Positions 8,220 to 17,059 of a stretch of 64,000 nucleotides of DNA are shown one piece after another (positions within the stretch are counted from its first letter, which is position 1; each line of letters opens with the position of its first letter). The DNA lies in contig NZ_VAUP01000041.1 of assembly GCF_005871085.1 (NCBI RefSeq), forward strand, positions 183,925 to 247,924, written 5' to 3'. Position numbers and translations under genes: made by a program. This stretch comes from Xanthobacter autotrophicus. Lineage in GTDB: Bacteria; Pseudomonadota; Alphaproteobacteria; Rhizobiales; Xanthobacteraceae. Below the pieces are notes generated by a model. It was not told the origin of the DNA and ran no database searches. It worked only from the letters and a program-made list of their open reading frames with translations.

Positions 8220-9365
8220 TCAATCCTGCCACGGCCGGAGGGTTTCGTCTTGCCGTGATACCACCATGGCGCTGGCGATGCCGCCCGCCCCGGCGATGGC
8301 CACCAGCGCCCGGCCGCCCGCCGCCCGGAGCCGGTGGAAGGCCCGAACCGCCAGCACCGCTCCCGAGGCCCCGATGGGATGGCCCCGGGCCAACGCGCCG
8401 CCCTGCGCATTCACCCGCGCCGGATCAAGGCCCAGCCGCCCGATGCCGGCCAGTGCCTGGGCGGCGTAGGCCTCCATCAGTTCCACATGATCCATGTCGC
8501 GCGCATGAAGGCCGAGCCGCGCGCACAGGGCGTCCACCGCCGCCACCGGCGCCAATGCCGGCATCAGCGGATCACCGCCCCGCGCCAGCGCGCCGACGAT
8601 CCGGATCCGTCCTTCGCCACCCGGACCGAGCAGCACGAGGGCCGCCGCATCCGCCTCCACCGCCGTGGTGGCGGCGGTGACGCCAAAGGCCGCCTCCCCT
8701 GCGATCACCGGCAGACGCGCGAGCAAGGCCGGGGACAAAGCCCGCGCGAATGGGTCCGTGGCCATGGCGTTCACCGGCACGATCTCGCCATCCGGCGGCG
8801 CGGCGGCCAGCGCCCGGCGATGGCTTTCCATGGCAAAGGCTTCCTGCGCCTGCCGGGGGATGCCCTCGGCGCGCGCCAGCGCGGCGGCGGCGGCGGCAAG
8901 GTCCGGCTCGCGCTCCGGCCAGGGGGTGAAGGCCGGCTGGCGGTAGAAAAGCGGCGCCTCGTCTTTCGCGCGCGGGCGATGGGCGCGCAGCGGGGCGCGG
9001 CTGAAGCTTTCCACGCCGCCGGCGAGCACATAGCGCGCCTCCCCCGCAGCGATGCGGGCCGCGCCCATGCGGATGGCGTCGAGGCCCGAGCAGCACTGGG
9101 TGTCCAGCGTCAGCGCCGGGATGTGCTGCGGCAGGCCGGCGGCCAGCGCCGCCACCCGCGCCACATTGCCGCCGCCGGACAGGGCATTACCGAGGATCAC
9201 CTCGTCCACCGCCTCGGGCGCGATGCCGGCCTCGGCGAGCAGCGGGCCGATCAGGGCCGCCGCCAGGGCAAAGGGCTCGATGTCCCGGAACGCGCCGCCG
9301 CGCGGCACCACCGCCGTGCGCCTGGCGGCGAGAAGAGCGACGCGGCCCTGCGTGACACCGGTCAT
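8220..9365 (-). CDS. Thiolase-like acetyltransferase lacking the second catalytic Cys (YhfS-like)
   Basis: 381 aa with a complete thiolase fold. The nucleophilic Cys is in LDTQCCSGLDAI (about C91) and the catalytic His in GGALARGHPIGASG. The C-terminal CxG block that normally supplies the base (CIGGGxGIA) reads VAIAGAGGIAS, with Ala in place of Cys. Normal Claisen condensation or thiolysis is therefore doubtful. ATG 9365 overlaps the ligase stop as ATGA, so translation is probably coupled. The neighbours (bioY, acyl-CoA ligase) match the Bacillus yhfU-yhfT-yhfS order, in which YhfS is the thiolase. The substrate is unknown. Confidence 0.86.
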   Translation of the reverse strand: MTGVTQGRVALLAARRTAVVPRGGAFRDIEPFALAAALIGPLLAEAGIAPEAVDEVILGNALSGGGNVARVAALAAGLPQHIPALTLDTQCCSGLDAIRMGAARIAAGEARYVLAGGVESFSRAPLRAHRPRAKDEAPLFYRQPAFTPWPEREPDLAAAAAALARAEGIPRQAQEAFAMESHRRALAAAPPDGEIVPVNAMATDPFARALSPALLARLPVIAGEAAFGVTAATTAVEADAAALVLLGPGGEGRIRIVGALARGGDPLMPALAPVAAVDALCARLGLHARDMDHVELMEAYAAQALAGIGRLGLDPARVNAQGGALARGHPIGASGAVLAVRAFHRLRAAGGRALVAIAGAGGIASAMVVSRQDETLRPWQD

Positions 9366-10852
9366 GGGATCAGCTCGCAATCGTTCGGCCACAGGCGGGC
9401 GACGGCGGCGAAATCAGTCTTACCGGAGGCGGTCAGCGGCCAGCGGGCGACCCGCGCATAAAGCCGCGGCACCTTGAACAGGGCGAGACGCGGCCGTAGC
9501 CACGCCACGAGGTCCGCCCGTGTCACCGATGCCCCCATCTGCGCCCCTTCCTCCGGCTGGAGGAAGGCCACCAGCCGTTCGCCGCGCTTGCCATCAGGCA
9601 CGCCCATCACGGCGGCGGCGGCGATGGCGGGGTGCAGCTCCAGCTGCCGCTCCACCTCTTCGGGATAGAGGTTCTTGCCGGAGGTCACGATCATACGCTT
9701 GGCCCGCCCCGCCAGGGTGAGGAAGCCGGCGGCGTCCAGCCGGCCCATGTCACCGACGCTGATTTCCGGGCCGTGGCGCAAAAGGTCGGCGCTGTCGCCG
9801 GTGGCATAGTCGAGGAACAGGAACGGGCTTTCCACGAACACGAGGCCGGTGCGCCCCATGGGCAGGCGCCGGCCGGCCCTGTCGCGGATGGCGAGGCGCA
9901 CGCCATCGAAGGCCCGGCCCACGGAGCCCTCTGGCACTGGCTCGTCGCCCTTGGCCACGGTGATGAAGGAGAGTTCCGACGCGCCGTAGAATTCGGCGAA
10001 ACCGGCCCTGGGCAGGTGGATGGAGAAGAGCGCCTTGCGTCCCGCCGGCCATTTGGCGCCCGAGCACAGCACGAGGCGCACGTGGTCCAGCCGTGCGCCC
10101 TCCGCCGCAAGATGATCCAGCAGCAAGGCGAGCTGGGTCGGCACGCCAAAGAGCACGCTGGCCTTATGCCGCCGCGCGAGGTCCGCCACCGCGCGGGGGC
10201 GGAAGCTTTTCGACAGGATCACATGGGCGCCGGCATCGAGGCCCCGCGCCAGCGCATAAAGGAACAGGGAATGGGTGAGCGCCCCCGGCGCCAGCACCAC
10301 GTCGCCGGGGCCGATGCCGAATTCGCGGGTGTCGGCATCGAAGCTCTCGGTCCAGGAGCGGTGGGTGCGGCGATAGCCCTTGGGCAGGCCGGTGGAGCCG
10401 GAGGTGAAGCCCACATAGAAGGGCAAGTCCGGGAAGGGTAGGTCCGGATCCGGCGGCGCCGTCACCGCGTCCGCGCCGGCACCGATGGCCTCGGCAAGGC
10501 CCGCCAGCCCTTGTGTCGGGGACAGGCGCACATCCGCATCCGCACCGCACGACACCAGCAATCCCGGTCGGATGCGGGCGAGGATGTCCGCCCTTTGTCC
10601 CGCCGGCCAGGCGGGGTCGAACACCTGCCCCTCCCGTCCCGCATGGGCGGCCGCGAGGAACAGCACCGCCAGCGCCGCGCCGTTGGGCAGGTCGAGCGCG
10701 ATACCGCCTTCGGGCGCGTCCCCGAAGCGGGCGGCGATACGCTGCACCAGCGCGGCGAGGGCGCTGTAGGTGATGCTCTCGCCCTCGCAGGTCAGGGCCG
10801 GCGCGTCGGGGCGCTCGGGGCCGTGGCGGGCGAGATGGCGGGTGATGCTCAC
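9362..10852 (-). CDS. AMP-forming acyl-CoA synthetase / ligase (YhfT-like)
   Basis: 496 aa ANL-superfamily adenylating enzyme. It expectedly forms acyl-AMP then acyl-CoA from a carboxylic acid. Motifs: P-loop-like GFTSGSTGLPKG (about residues 150-160), GASE (A5), GDMGRLDAAGFL (A7), KRMIVTSGKNLYPEEVE (A8) and LTASGKTD with the catalytic Lys near the end. The start is GTG 10852, overlapping the bioY stop as GTGA, which points to translational coupling. Being locked between bioY and a thiolase suggests a biotin- or pimelate-related acyl substrate, but medium-chain acids feeding PHA are an alternative. Confidence 0.88.
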   Translation of the reverse strand: MSITRHLARHGPERPDAPALTCEGESITYSALAALVQRIAARFGDAPEGGIALDLPNGAALAVLFLAAAHAGREGQVFDPAWPAGQRADILARIRPGLLVSCGADADVRLSPTQGLAGLAEAIGAGADAVTAPPDPDLPFPDLPFYVGFTSGSTGLPKGYRRTHRSWTESFDADTREFGIGPGDVVLAPGALTHSLFLYALARGLDAGAHVILSKSFRPRAVADLARRHKASVLFGVPTQLALLLDHLAAEGARLDHVRLVLCSGAKWPAGRKALFSIHLPRAGFAEFYGASELSFITVAKGDEPVPEGSVGRAFDGVRLAIRDRAGRRLPMGRTGLVFVESPFLFLDYATGDSADLLRHGPEISVGDMGRLDAAGFLTLAGRAKRMIVTSGKNLYPEEVERQLELHPAIAAAAVMGVPDGKRGERLVAFLQPEEGAQMGASVTRADLVAWLRPRLALFKVPRLYARVARWPLTASGKTDFAAVARLWPNDCELIP

Positions 10853-11400
10853 GGGCGCGGCTGCGCCGCCACCGACCAGTTGCGCAGCACGGTGGTGACC
10901 AGCACCGAGGCGCCCACCGCCTTGATCAGGTCGCCCGGCAGGAACACCGCCGCACCAATCACCGCCTTGGACAGGCCGATGCCCGCCGCCGCCGCCAGCA
11001 CCGGGATGCCGAACAGGTAGACCACGCCGATGCCGCCGACCACCGACGCCACCAAGGCCGAGGCGAAAGCCGGCAGCTTCAGCCGTTCGGCCAGGAGCCC
11101 CGCCACATAGGCCCCGGCGATGTAGCCGATGAGGAAGCCGGCGGTGGGCCCGGCGAGGATGCCGAGGCCGCCGCGCCCGCCCGCGAGCAGCGGCGCGCCC
11201 AAAAGCACCACGAAGACGAACAGCGCCACCGCCGCCGCCCCGGCCCGCGCCCCCAGCAGCAGGCCGGCGAGCATCACGCCGAGGCTCTGGGCGGTGATGG
11301 GCACCCCGGCCGCCAGCGGCATGTAGATAGGCGGCACGAAGCCCAGCGCCGCGATGAGGGCGGCGATGAGCGCGATGCGCACGAGGGTGCGGGTGTCCAT
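10849..11400 (-). CDS. bioY: Biotin transporter substrate-binding (S) component BioY
   Basis: 183 aa and about six membrane helices. It binds biotin in the membrane as the S component of an energy-coupling-factor transporter. The BioY signature is clear: GGRGGLGILAGPTAGFLIGY around residues 75-95. The start ATG 11400 has AAGGA upstream, and the gap to bioN is 10 bp. With BioM (ATPase) and BioN (EcfT) encoded just upstream, this is the three-part high-affinity BioMNY system known from Rhodobacter and rhizobia. Confidence 0.95.
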   Translation of the reverse strand: MDTRTLVRIALIAALIAALGFVPPIYMPLAAGVPITAQSLGVMLAGLLLGARAGAAAVALFVFVVLLGAPLLAGGRGGLGILAGPTAGFLIGYIAGAYVAGLLAERLKLPAFASALVASVVGGIGVVYLFGIPVLAAAAGIGLSKAVIGAAVFLPGDLIKAVGASVLVTTVLRNWSVAAQPRP

Positions 11401-11410
11401 GGTCGATCCT

Positions 11411-12058
11411 TCAGGGGTTCGGGCGCGACGAGGTGGGCGGGGCGGGCGGCTCCGGCTGATCGGGCATGCCGAAGCCCCGGGCGTCGAGGGCTTCCGCCAC
11501 CTGGTCGGCGGTGGAAAGCGCGCCGGAGAAGAAGGCGCCGATGAGCACCAGCCCCGGCCGGCGCGGGCTGCGGGCGCGCCAGGCCTCCTCGCGTCCCCGC
11601 CAGCTTTCCAGCAGCACCGGCACGAAGCGCAGCACCAGAGCCACCGCCAGCGACAGCCGCTCTGGATCGACCCCGAACCGCGCCAGCGGCTTCAGCGGCA
11701 CGGCGATGGCGTCCATCATGTCCTGCAGCCGCGTGGACAGGGTGACTAGATCGGCGATGAGCACCATCACCGCGATGCGCAGCACGCTCGCCACCGCCAC
11801 CGACAGGGAGGCGGCCCACACCTGAAGCGCGAAGATGATGGCGAGCAACGGCAGCAGGCTGCGCCATTCCAGGATGCGCAGCACCCCGCGCCGGCCGAAG
11901 CTGGCATAGACCAGCAGCACCGCCGCGAGCACAAAGGCCAGCACCAGCGGATCGCCGATGGGCAGGATGAAGACCGACAGCACGGCGAGCGCGATCAGCT
12001 TCACCCCCGCCGGCAGCCGGTGCAGCAGGCTGGTGCCGGAGAGATAGCCGGCGATCAC
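11411..12058 (-). CDS. bioN: ECF biotin transporter transmembrane component BioN
   Basis: 215 aa, EcfT/CbiQ family. Several hydrophobic helices are followed by the cytoplasmic coupling helices with Ala-Arg motifs, WRARS (about residue 160) and DARGFGMPD (about residue 195), which contact the ATPase. The start is GTG 12058, overlapping the bioM stop as GTGA. It couples ATP hydrolysis by BioM to biotin uptake through BioY. Confidence 0.93.
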   Translation of the reverse strand: MIAGYLSGTSLLHRLPAGVKLIALAVLSVFILPIGDPLVLAFVLAAVLLVYASFGRRGVLRILEWRSLLPLLAIIFALQVWAASLSVAVASVLRIAVMVLIADLVTLSTRLQDMMDAIAVPLKPLARFGVDPERLSLAVALVLRFVPVLLESWRGREEAWRARSPRRPGLVLIGAFFSGALSTADQVAEALDARGFGMPDQPEPPAPPTSSRPNP

Positions 12059-12753
12059 GGCAGGCCCCCCGCGGCCGCGCGGGCGCGGGCATCGGCCTCA
12101 TAGAGCGGGATGACTTCCCCCGGCGCGCCGTCGGCGGCGATGATGCCGCCCTTCAGCCACAGCAGCCGGTCGAAGCCATCGAACAGGTGCAGATCGTGGC
12201 TCGCCATGACCACCTGGAGGTCGAGGTCGGCGAGCCGCGCGGCGAAGCCGAGGCGGGTGGTGAGATCGAGGCTGGAGAAGGGCTCGTCCAGCAGCAGGAT
12301 GCGCGGCCCGGCCGCCAGCGCGGCGAGGATGCACACCAGTTGCTTCTGGCCCTCGGAGAGGTCGGCCACCGCCCGCTCGCCCCAGCCGGCGCAGCCGTGG
12401 CGGGCCAGCAGAAGATCGGCGGCGGCATTGGCCTCGGCCTTGGGGCGGCCCTGGGCGATGGGGCCGAAGGCGATCTCCTCCCGCACCGTGGGGAAAATGA
12501 TCTGGTGGTCCACGTTCTGGAACACGAAGCCCACGGTCGCCGGCAGGCGTCGGCGCTCCTTGCGGGTGTCGAGGCCGGCTACGGTGACGGTTCCCGCATC
12601 GGGCAGGAGCAGGCCGTTCAGCAGCCGCAGCAGGGTGCTCTTGCCCGAGCCGTTGTCACCCACCAGCCCGATGCGGCGCTCGGACAGGGTCAGGGACAGG
12701 CCGGCGAAGACCGAGCGGGCGCCACGATCGAGCACCACACGGTCGAGCACCAT
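12055..12753 (-). CDS. bioM: ECF biotin transporter ATP-binding component BioM
   Basis: About 232 aa ABC ATPase. Walker A is GDNGSGKST, the Q-loop is VFQNVDHQIIFPT (the FQN-D-Q form typical of ECF ATPases), the signature is LSEGQKQL, Walker B is ILLLDEPFSSLD and the H-loop is MASHDLHLF. ATG 12753 gives the usual family length; ATG 12852 is also in frame and would add 33 Pro/Arg-rich residues. The frame stays open far upstream but there runs antisense to the STAS gene. First gene of the bio operon. Confidence 0.93.
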   Translation of the reverse strand: MVLDRVVLDRGARSVFAGLSLTLSERRIGLVGDNGSGKSTLLRLLNGLLLPDAGTVTVAGLDTRKERRRLPATVGFVFQNVDHQIIFPTVREEIAFGPIAQGRPKAEANAAADLLLARHGCAGWGERAVADLSEGQKQLVCILAALAAGPRILLLDEPFSSLDLTTRLGFAARLADLDLQVVMASHDLHLFDGFDRLLWLKGGIIAADGAPGEVIPLYEADARARAAAGGLP

Positions 12754-12868
12754 GCCGGCGGCGCGACCGGGACTGTCCGCGGCGGGCAGGGGGCCGGCGT
12801 CGGGGCGGTTCGGCTGGCGCGCGGGGCGCGCGGATCGTGAAGCGGTGAACATCGCGGGTGCGAGATGG

Positions 12869-12874
12869 ATTATA
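12869..12874 (-). promoter_or_regulatory. Possible -10 element for the bioMNY operon
   Basis: A perfect TATAAT reads on the minus strand in very GC-rich surroundings, about 17 bp before ATG 12852. The -35 region (GTTTGC at a 16-bp spacer) is poor. No BioR-type TTATMTATAA palindrome and no riboswitch-like fold were seen here. Confidence 0.35.
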
Positions 12875-13051
12875 CGCTTCCCGGCGTGGTGCAAACCCCT
12901 GGGCAAGCTCCCGGGGCAAGCTCTCGGCGAGCGCGAGGCGGAACCGTCCGGCCCGCGACACACAACTGAAACATGCCGATGGAATAGAGGCCGGCAACTC
13001 CCTGGACGCGATCCACGCGGTCGCCGCCGCCCTTCAAGCCCGGTCACCTCC

Positions 13052-13405
13052 ATGAAAATCGAAACCCACGCCCTTGGCCCCGAACAGGTTCTCATCATGC
13101 TTGACGGTCGGCTCGACATCGAAGGCACCGCGCAGATCGAGGTCGCCTTCAGCGCCGTGTCGAGCCACGCCAAGGCGACCCTGGTGGACCTGTCGGCGAC
13201 GCCCTTCGTCGCCTCGATCGGCATCCGCCTGTTCATCAGCAACGCCAAGGCTCTGGCCCGCCGGGGCGGGCGCCTGATCCTGTTCGGCGCGGCGCCGACG
13301 GTGGAGGAGGTTCTGCTCACCACCGGCCTGGGCGAACTGGCCACTGTGGTCGCCACCCGCGCCGACGCCGACGCGGCCCTCGCCACCCTCGGCGCTGCCT
13401 CCTGA
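13052..13405 (+). CDS. STAS-domain protein (anti-sigma factor antagonist type)
   Basis: 117 aa, a single STAS domain. The central block VDLSATPFVASIGIRLFISN has the conserved Ser (VASIGIR) that is phosphorylated by HPK-type kinases in SpoIIAA-like antagonists. It probably takes part in a partner-switch controlling a sigma factor or other output, but no kinase or phosphatase partner is encoded nearby. There is no clear ribosome site. A terminator follows 50 bp downstream, so it is monocistronic. Confidence 0.85.
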   Translation: MKIETHALGPEQVLIMLDGRLDIEGTAQIEVAFSAVSSHAKATLVDLSATPFVASIGIRLFISNAKALARRGGRLILFGAAPTVEEVLLTTGLGELATVVATRADADAALATLGAAS

Positions 13406-13454
13406 TCGCGGGCACGGACTTTGACTTGAAACGCGGACGTACCGCGCTTGGCTC

Positions 13455-13478
13455 AGGGCGGCTTCGGCCGCCCTTTTC
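13455..13478 (+). terminator. Terminator after the STAS gene
   Basis: The stem AGGGCGGC / GCCGCCCT is closed by a TTCG tetraloop and followed by TTTCTG. A compact intrinsic terminator. Confidence 0.85.
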
Positions 13479-13602
13479 TGTTTGTTGCCGCTCCAATCCT
13501 GATTGATTTCCGGCGCGCCGAGGCGCATATATCGCCAAAATCAAATCGATTAGAACCGGCGCGTCGGAACGCCGGAGCACACAGATTCCCATGGAGACGC
13601 CC

Positions 13603-15417
13603 ATGTCCGGTCAAGGCGACCAGCCCGAGAAGCACGGCCTCAAGCTCAGGTCCCAGCTCTGGTTCGACAATCCCGACAACCCCGGCATGACGGCGCTGTA
13701 CCTGGAGCGCTACCTCAATTTCGGCCTCACCCGGGAAGAGCTGCAGTCGGGCAAACCCATCATCGGCATCGCCCAGACCGGCTCGGACCTCTCCCCCTGC
13801 AACCGCCACCACCTCGACCTTGCCAAGCGCGTGCGCGACGGCATCGAGGCCATGGGCGGGGTGCCGTTCGAGTTCCCGGTCCATCCCATCCAGGAGACCG
13901 GCAAGCGGCCCACCGCCGCCCTCGACCGCAACCTCGCCTATCTCGGGCTGGTGGAAATCCTGTACGGCTATCCGCTGGACGGTGTCGTTCTGACCACCGG
14001 CTGCGACAAGACCACCCCGGCCTGCATCATGGCGGCGGCCACCGTGAACATCCCGGCCATCGTCCTGTCCGGCGGCCCCATGCTGAACGGCTGGTGGAAG
14101 GGCGAGCGCACCGGCTCCGGTACCGTGGTATGGAAGAACCGCGAGCGCTTCGCCGCCGGCGAGATCGACTATGACGAGTTCATGGACGTGGTGGCCTCCT
14201 CCGCCCCGTCGGTGGGCCATTGCAACACCATGGGCACCGCCTCCACCATGAACGCGCTCGCCGAGGCGCTGGGCATGTCCCTGCCCGGCTGCGCCGCCAT
14301 TCCCGCCCCCTACCGCGAGCGCGGCCAGATCGCCTACGACACCGGCAAGCGCATCGTGGACATGGTGTGGGAGGACCTGAAGCCCTCCGACATCCTCACC
14401 CGCGAGGCGTTCGAGAACGCCATCCGCGTGAATTCCGCCATCGGCGGCTCCACCAACGCCCCCATCCACCTCAACGCCATCTCCCGCCATGTGGGCGTGC
14501 CGCTGAACGTGGACGACTGGCAGGCGGTGGGCCACAAGATCCCGCTTCTGGTGAACCTCCAGCCCGCCGGCGAATATCTTGGCGAGGAATTCCACCGCGC
14601 CGGCGGCGTGCCGGCGGTGGTGGCGGAACTGATCGAGAAGGGCAAGATCCACGAGGGCGCGCTCACCGTGAACGGGCGCTCCATCGGCGAGAACTGCAAG
14701 GGCAAGCTCTCCTGGGACCGCGAGGTCATCAAGACCTATGACGCGCCCCTGAAGGAGGATGCCGGCTTCATCGTGCTGCACGGCAACCTGTTCGACAACG
14801 CGGTGATGAAGACCTCGGTGATCTCGCCCGAGTTCCGCGACCGCTTCCTCTCCAACCCCAACGATCCCGAGGCCTTCGAGGGCCGCGCCGTGGTGTTCGA
14901 GGGGCCGGAGGACTACCACCACCGCATCGACGATCCCTCCTTGGGCATCGACGAATACACCCTGCTGTTCATCCGCGGCACCGGCCCGCTGGGCTATCCA
15001 GGCGGCGCCGAGGTGGTGAACATGCAGCCGCCCACCGCCCTCATCAAGAAGGGCATCCATGCCCTGCCCTGCATCGGCGATGGCCGCCAGTCCGGCACCT
15101 CCGGCTCGCCCTCCATCCTGAACGCCTCGCCGGAAGCGGCGGCCGGCGGCGGCCTCGCCCTGCTGAAGACCGGCGACCGGGTGCGCATCGACCTTAATAC
15201 CTGCACCGCCGATATCCTCATCTCCCCGGAGGAGCTCAACCAGCGCCGGGCCGACCTGCAGGGCCACGGCGGCTTCCCCATGCCGCAGAGCCAGACCCCC
15301 TGGCAGGAGATCCAGCGTTCCATGGTGGCGCAGTTCGACGAGGGCATGGTGCTGAAGCCGGCAGTGAAGTACCAGCGGGTGGCCCAGACCATGGGCGTTC
15401 CCCGCGACAACCACTGA
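13603..15417 (+). CDS. IlvD/Edd-family sugar-acid dehydratase (arabonate/xylonate dehydratase-like)
   Basis: About 604 aa iron-sulfur dehydratase converting an aldonic acid to its 2-keto-3-deoxy derivative. Cluster and active-site cysteines are visible: [22 protein letters not shown] and [29 protein letters not shown] and [16 protein letters not shown] are also typical. The [20 protein letters not shown] start is characteristic of the sugar-acid branch, not branched-chain IlvD. ATG 13603 is chosen because GGAG lies 6 nt upstream; ATG 13591 is in frame. The downstream sugar-acid dehydrogenases support catabolism. The exact substrate (L-arabonate, D-xylonate, L-fuconate or another) is not fixed by the sequence. 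Confidence 0.88.
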   Translation: MSGQGDQPEKHGLKLRSQLWFDNPDNPGMTALYLERYLNFGLTREELQSGKPIIGIAQTGSDLSPCNRHHLDLAKRVRDGIEAMGGVPFEFPVHPIQETGKRPTAALDRNLAYLGLVEILYGYPLDGVVLTTGCDKTTPACIMAAATVNIPAIVLSGGPMLNGWWKGERTGSGTVVWKNRERFAAGEIDYDEFMDVVASSAPSVGHCNTMGTASTMNALAEALGMSLPGCAAIPAPYRERGQIAYDTGKRIVDMVWEDLKPSDILTREAFENAIRVNSAIGGSTNAPIHLNAISRHVGVPLNVDDWQAVGHKIPLLVNLQPAGEYLGEEFHRAGGVPAVVAELIEKGKIHEGALTVNGRSIGENCKGKLSWDREVIKTYDAPLKEDAGFIVLHGNLFDNAVMKTSVISPEFRDRFLSNPNDPEAFEGRAVVFEGPEDYHHRIDDPSLGIDEYTLLFIRGTGPLGYPGGAEVVNMQPPTALIKKGIHALPCIGDGRQSGTSGSPSILNASPEAAAGGGLALLKTGDRVRIDLNTCTADILISPEELNQRRADLQGHGGFPMPQSQTPWQEIQRSMVAQFDEGMVLKPAVKYQRVAQTMGVPRDNH

Positions 15418-15429
15418 GCGAGCAGACCC

Positions 15430-16176
15430 ATGAGCCAACAGGCGGCGTCGGGCATCCGTTCCGGCGCAGTCCCCGGTGAGGTCGCCGACGCGGTGCCCTT
15501 GGGCGCCCCTGTGGAGGGCGGCCCGGCCCGGCGGCCGGCGCCCGTGACCCTACAGGGGCGTCACGTCGCCATCGTGCCGTTCGACGCCGACCGGCACGCC
15601 GCTTCGCTCTACGCCCTCTCCCACGGGCCGGGAAAAGAGGCGCTGTGGGCCTATCTCTCCGCCGCCCCCTTCCCGGACGAAGCCGCCTTCACGCGCTTTT
15701 ACGCCGAGGCCGCCACCAAGGCCGACCCGCTGCTGTTCGCCATCGTCGAGGCCGCGACCGGCCGCGCGGTGGGCCACGCCACCTACATGCGCATCGAGCC
15801 GGCGCACCGGGTGATCGAGGTGGGCAACATCCTCTACACCCCGGCGCTCCAGCGCACCCCGGGAGCAACGGAGGCCATGTATCTCATGGCCCGCCACGCC
15901 TTCGAGGATCTCGGCTATCGCCGCTACGAGTGGAAGTGCAACGCCCTCAATGCCCCCTCGCGCCGGGCGGCGGAGCGCCTCGGCTTCAGCTACGAGGGCC
16001 TGTTCCGCCAGCACATGATCATCAAGGGGCTGAGCCGCGACACCGCCTGGTACGCCCTGCTCGACCATGAATGGCCGTGCGCCAGGGCCGCCTTCGAGGC
16101 CTGGCTCGATCCCGCCAATTTCGACGCCGAAGGCCGTCAGAAGCAGCGGCTGGAGGACATCCGCGCCGCATTGTGA
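15430..16176 (+). CDS. GNAT-family N-acetyltransferase (RimJ/RimL type)
   Basis: 248 aa. After a variable 40-residue lead, a GNAT domain is clear: GHATYMRIEPAHRVIEVGNILYT, then TEAMYLMARHAFEDLGYRRYEWKCNALNAPSRRAAERLGF, where the N-x-x-S-x-x-x-A-x-x-x-G-F end is the acetyl-CoA pocket. This branch includes ribosomal-protein and small-molecule acetylases. It lies 12 bp after the dehydratase and before an SDR, so it is probably co-transcribed with sugar-acid genes; the acceptor is unknown. Confidence 0.85.
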   Translation: MSQQAASGIRSGAVPGEVADAVPLGAPVEGGPARRPAPVTLQGRHVAIVPFDADRHAASLYALSHGPGKEALWAYLSAAPFPDEAAFTRFYAEAATKADPLLFAIVEAATGRAVGHATYMRIEPAHRVIEVGNILYTPALQRTPGATEAMYLMARHAFEDLGYRRYEWKCNALNAPSRRAAERLGFSYEGLFRQHMIIKGLSRDTAWYALLDHEWPCARAAFEAWLDPANFDAEGRQKQRLEDIRAAL

Positions 16177-16217
16177 GGCATCGCCTCACCAACCCCAAAA
16201 AGCTCAAGAGGAACGCC

Positions 16218-16961
16218 ATGGCTGGACGACTTCAGGGTAAGACCGCGCTGGTGACGGCGGCGGGACAGGGCATCGGCCGGGCCATCGCCGAAGCCTTCGT
16301 GCGCGAGGGCGCGAGCGTGATCGCCACCGATCTCGACACCGCCAAGCTCGAAGGCTTTCCCGGCACCGCCCGCAAGCTCGACGTGCGCTCCAGCGAGGCC
16401 GTCGCCGCGCTGGCCAAGGAGATCGGCCCCGTGGACGTGCTGGTGAATGCCGCCGGCTACGTCCACCAGGGCAACATCTTCGACACCTCGGAGAAGGACT
16501 GGGACTTCTCCTTCGACCTCAATGTGAAGGCCATGCACCGCACCATCTCGGCATTCCTGCCGGGCATGCTGGAGAAGGGCAAAGGCTCCATCGTCAACAT
16601 CGCCTCGGCGGCGTCCTCCATCCGCGGCGTGCCGAACCGCTATGTCTACGGCGCCTCCAAGGCGGCGGTCATCGGCCTCACCAAGGCGGTGGCGGCGGAC
16701 TTCATCCTGAAGGGCGTGCGCGCCAACGTGATCTGCCCCGGCACCATCCAGTCGCCCTCGCTGGACGAGCGCATCGCCGCCGTCTCGGCCCAGACCGGCC
16801 GCTCGCTGGACGACGTGCGGGCCGATTTCGTCGGCCGCCAGCCCATGGGCCGGCTCGGCACGCCGGAGGAGATCGCGACACTCGCGCTCTATCTCGCCTC
16901 CGACGAGAGCGCCTTCACCACCGGGCAGATCCACATCATCGACGGCGGCTGGGCGCTCTAG
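16218..16961 (+). CDS. SDR-family oxidoreductase, 2-keto-3-deoxy-L-fuconate dehydrogenase-like
   Basis: 247 aa classical short-chain dehydrogenase. The NAD site is TAAGQGIG (about residue 13), with NAAG, the catalytic Ser in NIASAASS and YGASK (Tyr-x-x-x-Lys). The PMGRLGTPEEIA and IIDGGWAL ends are typical. The sequence is close in style to human DHRS6/BDH2 and bacterial 2-keto-3-deoxy-L-fuconate dehydrogenases, which fits a product of the upstream dehydratase. ATG 16218 has AGAGGA upstream. The substrate is inferred from context. Confidence 0.84.
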   Translation: MAGRLQGKTALVTAAGQGIGRAIAEAFVREGASVIATDLDTAKLEGFPGTARKLDVRSSEAVAALAKEIGPVDVLVNAAGYVHQGNIFDTSEKDWDFSFDLNVKAMHRTISAFLPGMLEKGKGSIVNIASAASSIRGVPNRYVYGASKAAVIGLTKAVAADFILKGVRANVICPGTIQSPSLDERIAAVSAQTGRSLDDVRADFVGRQPMGRLGTPEEIATLALYLASDESAFTTGQIHIIDGGWAL

Positions 16962-17059
16962 GCGCCCGCCCCCGCGACGTTCCCTGAACCTTTAGCCAAA
17001 CGCCGTCTTCGAGCGATCCGCGAGCCGCTTCGCTCGAATGGCCCTGAGGGACCCCTGAC

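Noticed and set aside
12840..12880. BioR operator or biotin riboswitch before bioM
   Set aside because: Only a partial TTATA is present; the BioR palindrome TTATMTATAA is absent and no conserved RNA fold is apparent.
12754..13386. Upstream extension of the bioM reading frame by about 200 codons
   Set aside because: The extension runs antisense through the STAS gene and has no ABC homology; bioM family length fits a start at 12753.
13453..15438. About 660-codon open frame antisense to the IlvD/Edd dehydratase
   Set aside because: Shadow of a well-supported enzyme gene; composition-biased, no family motif or ribosome site.
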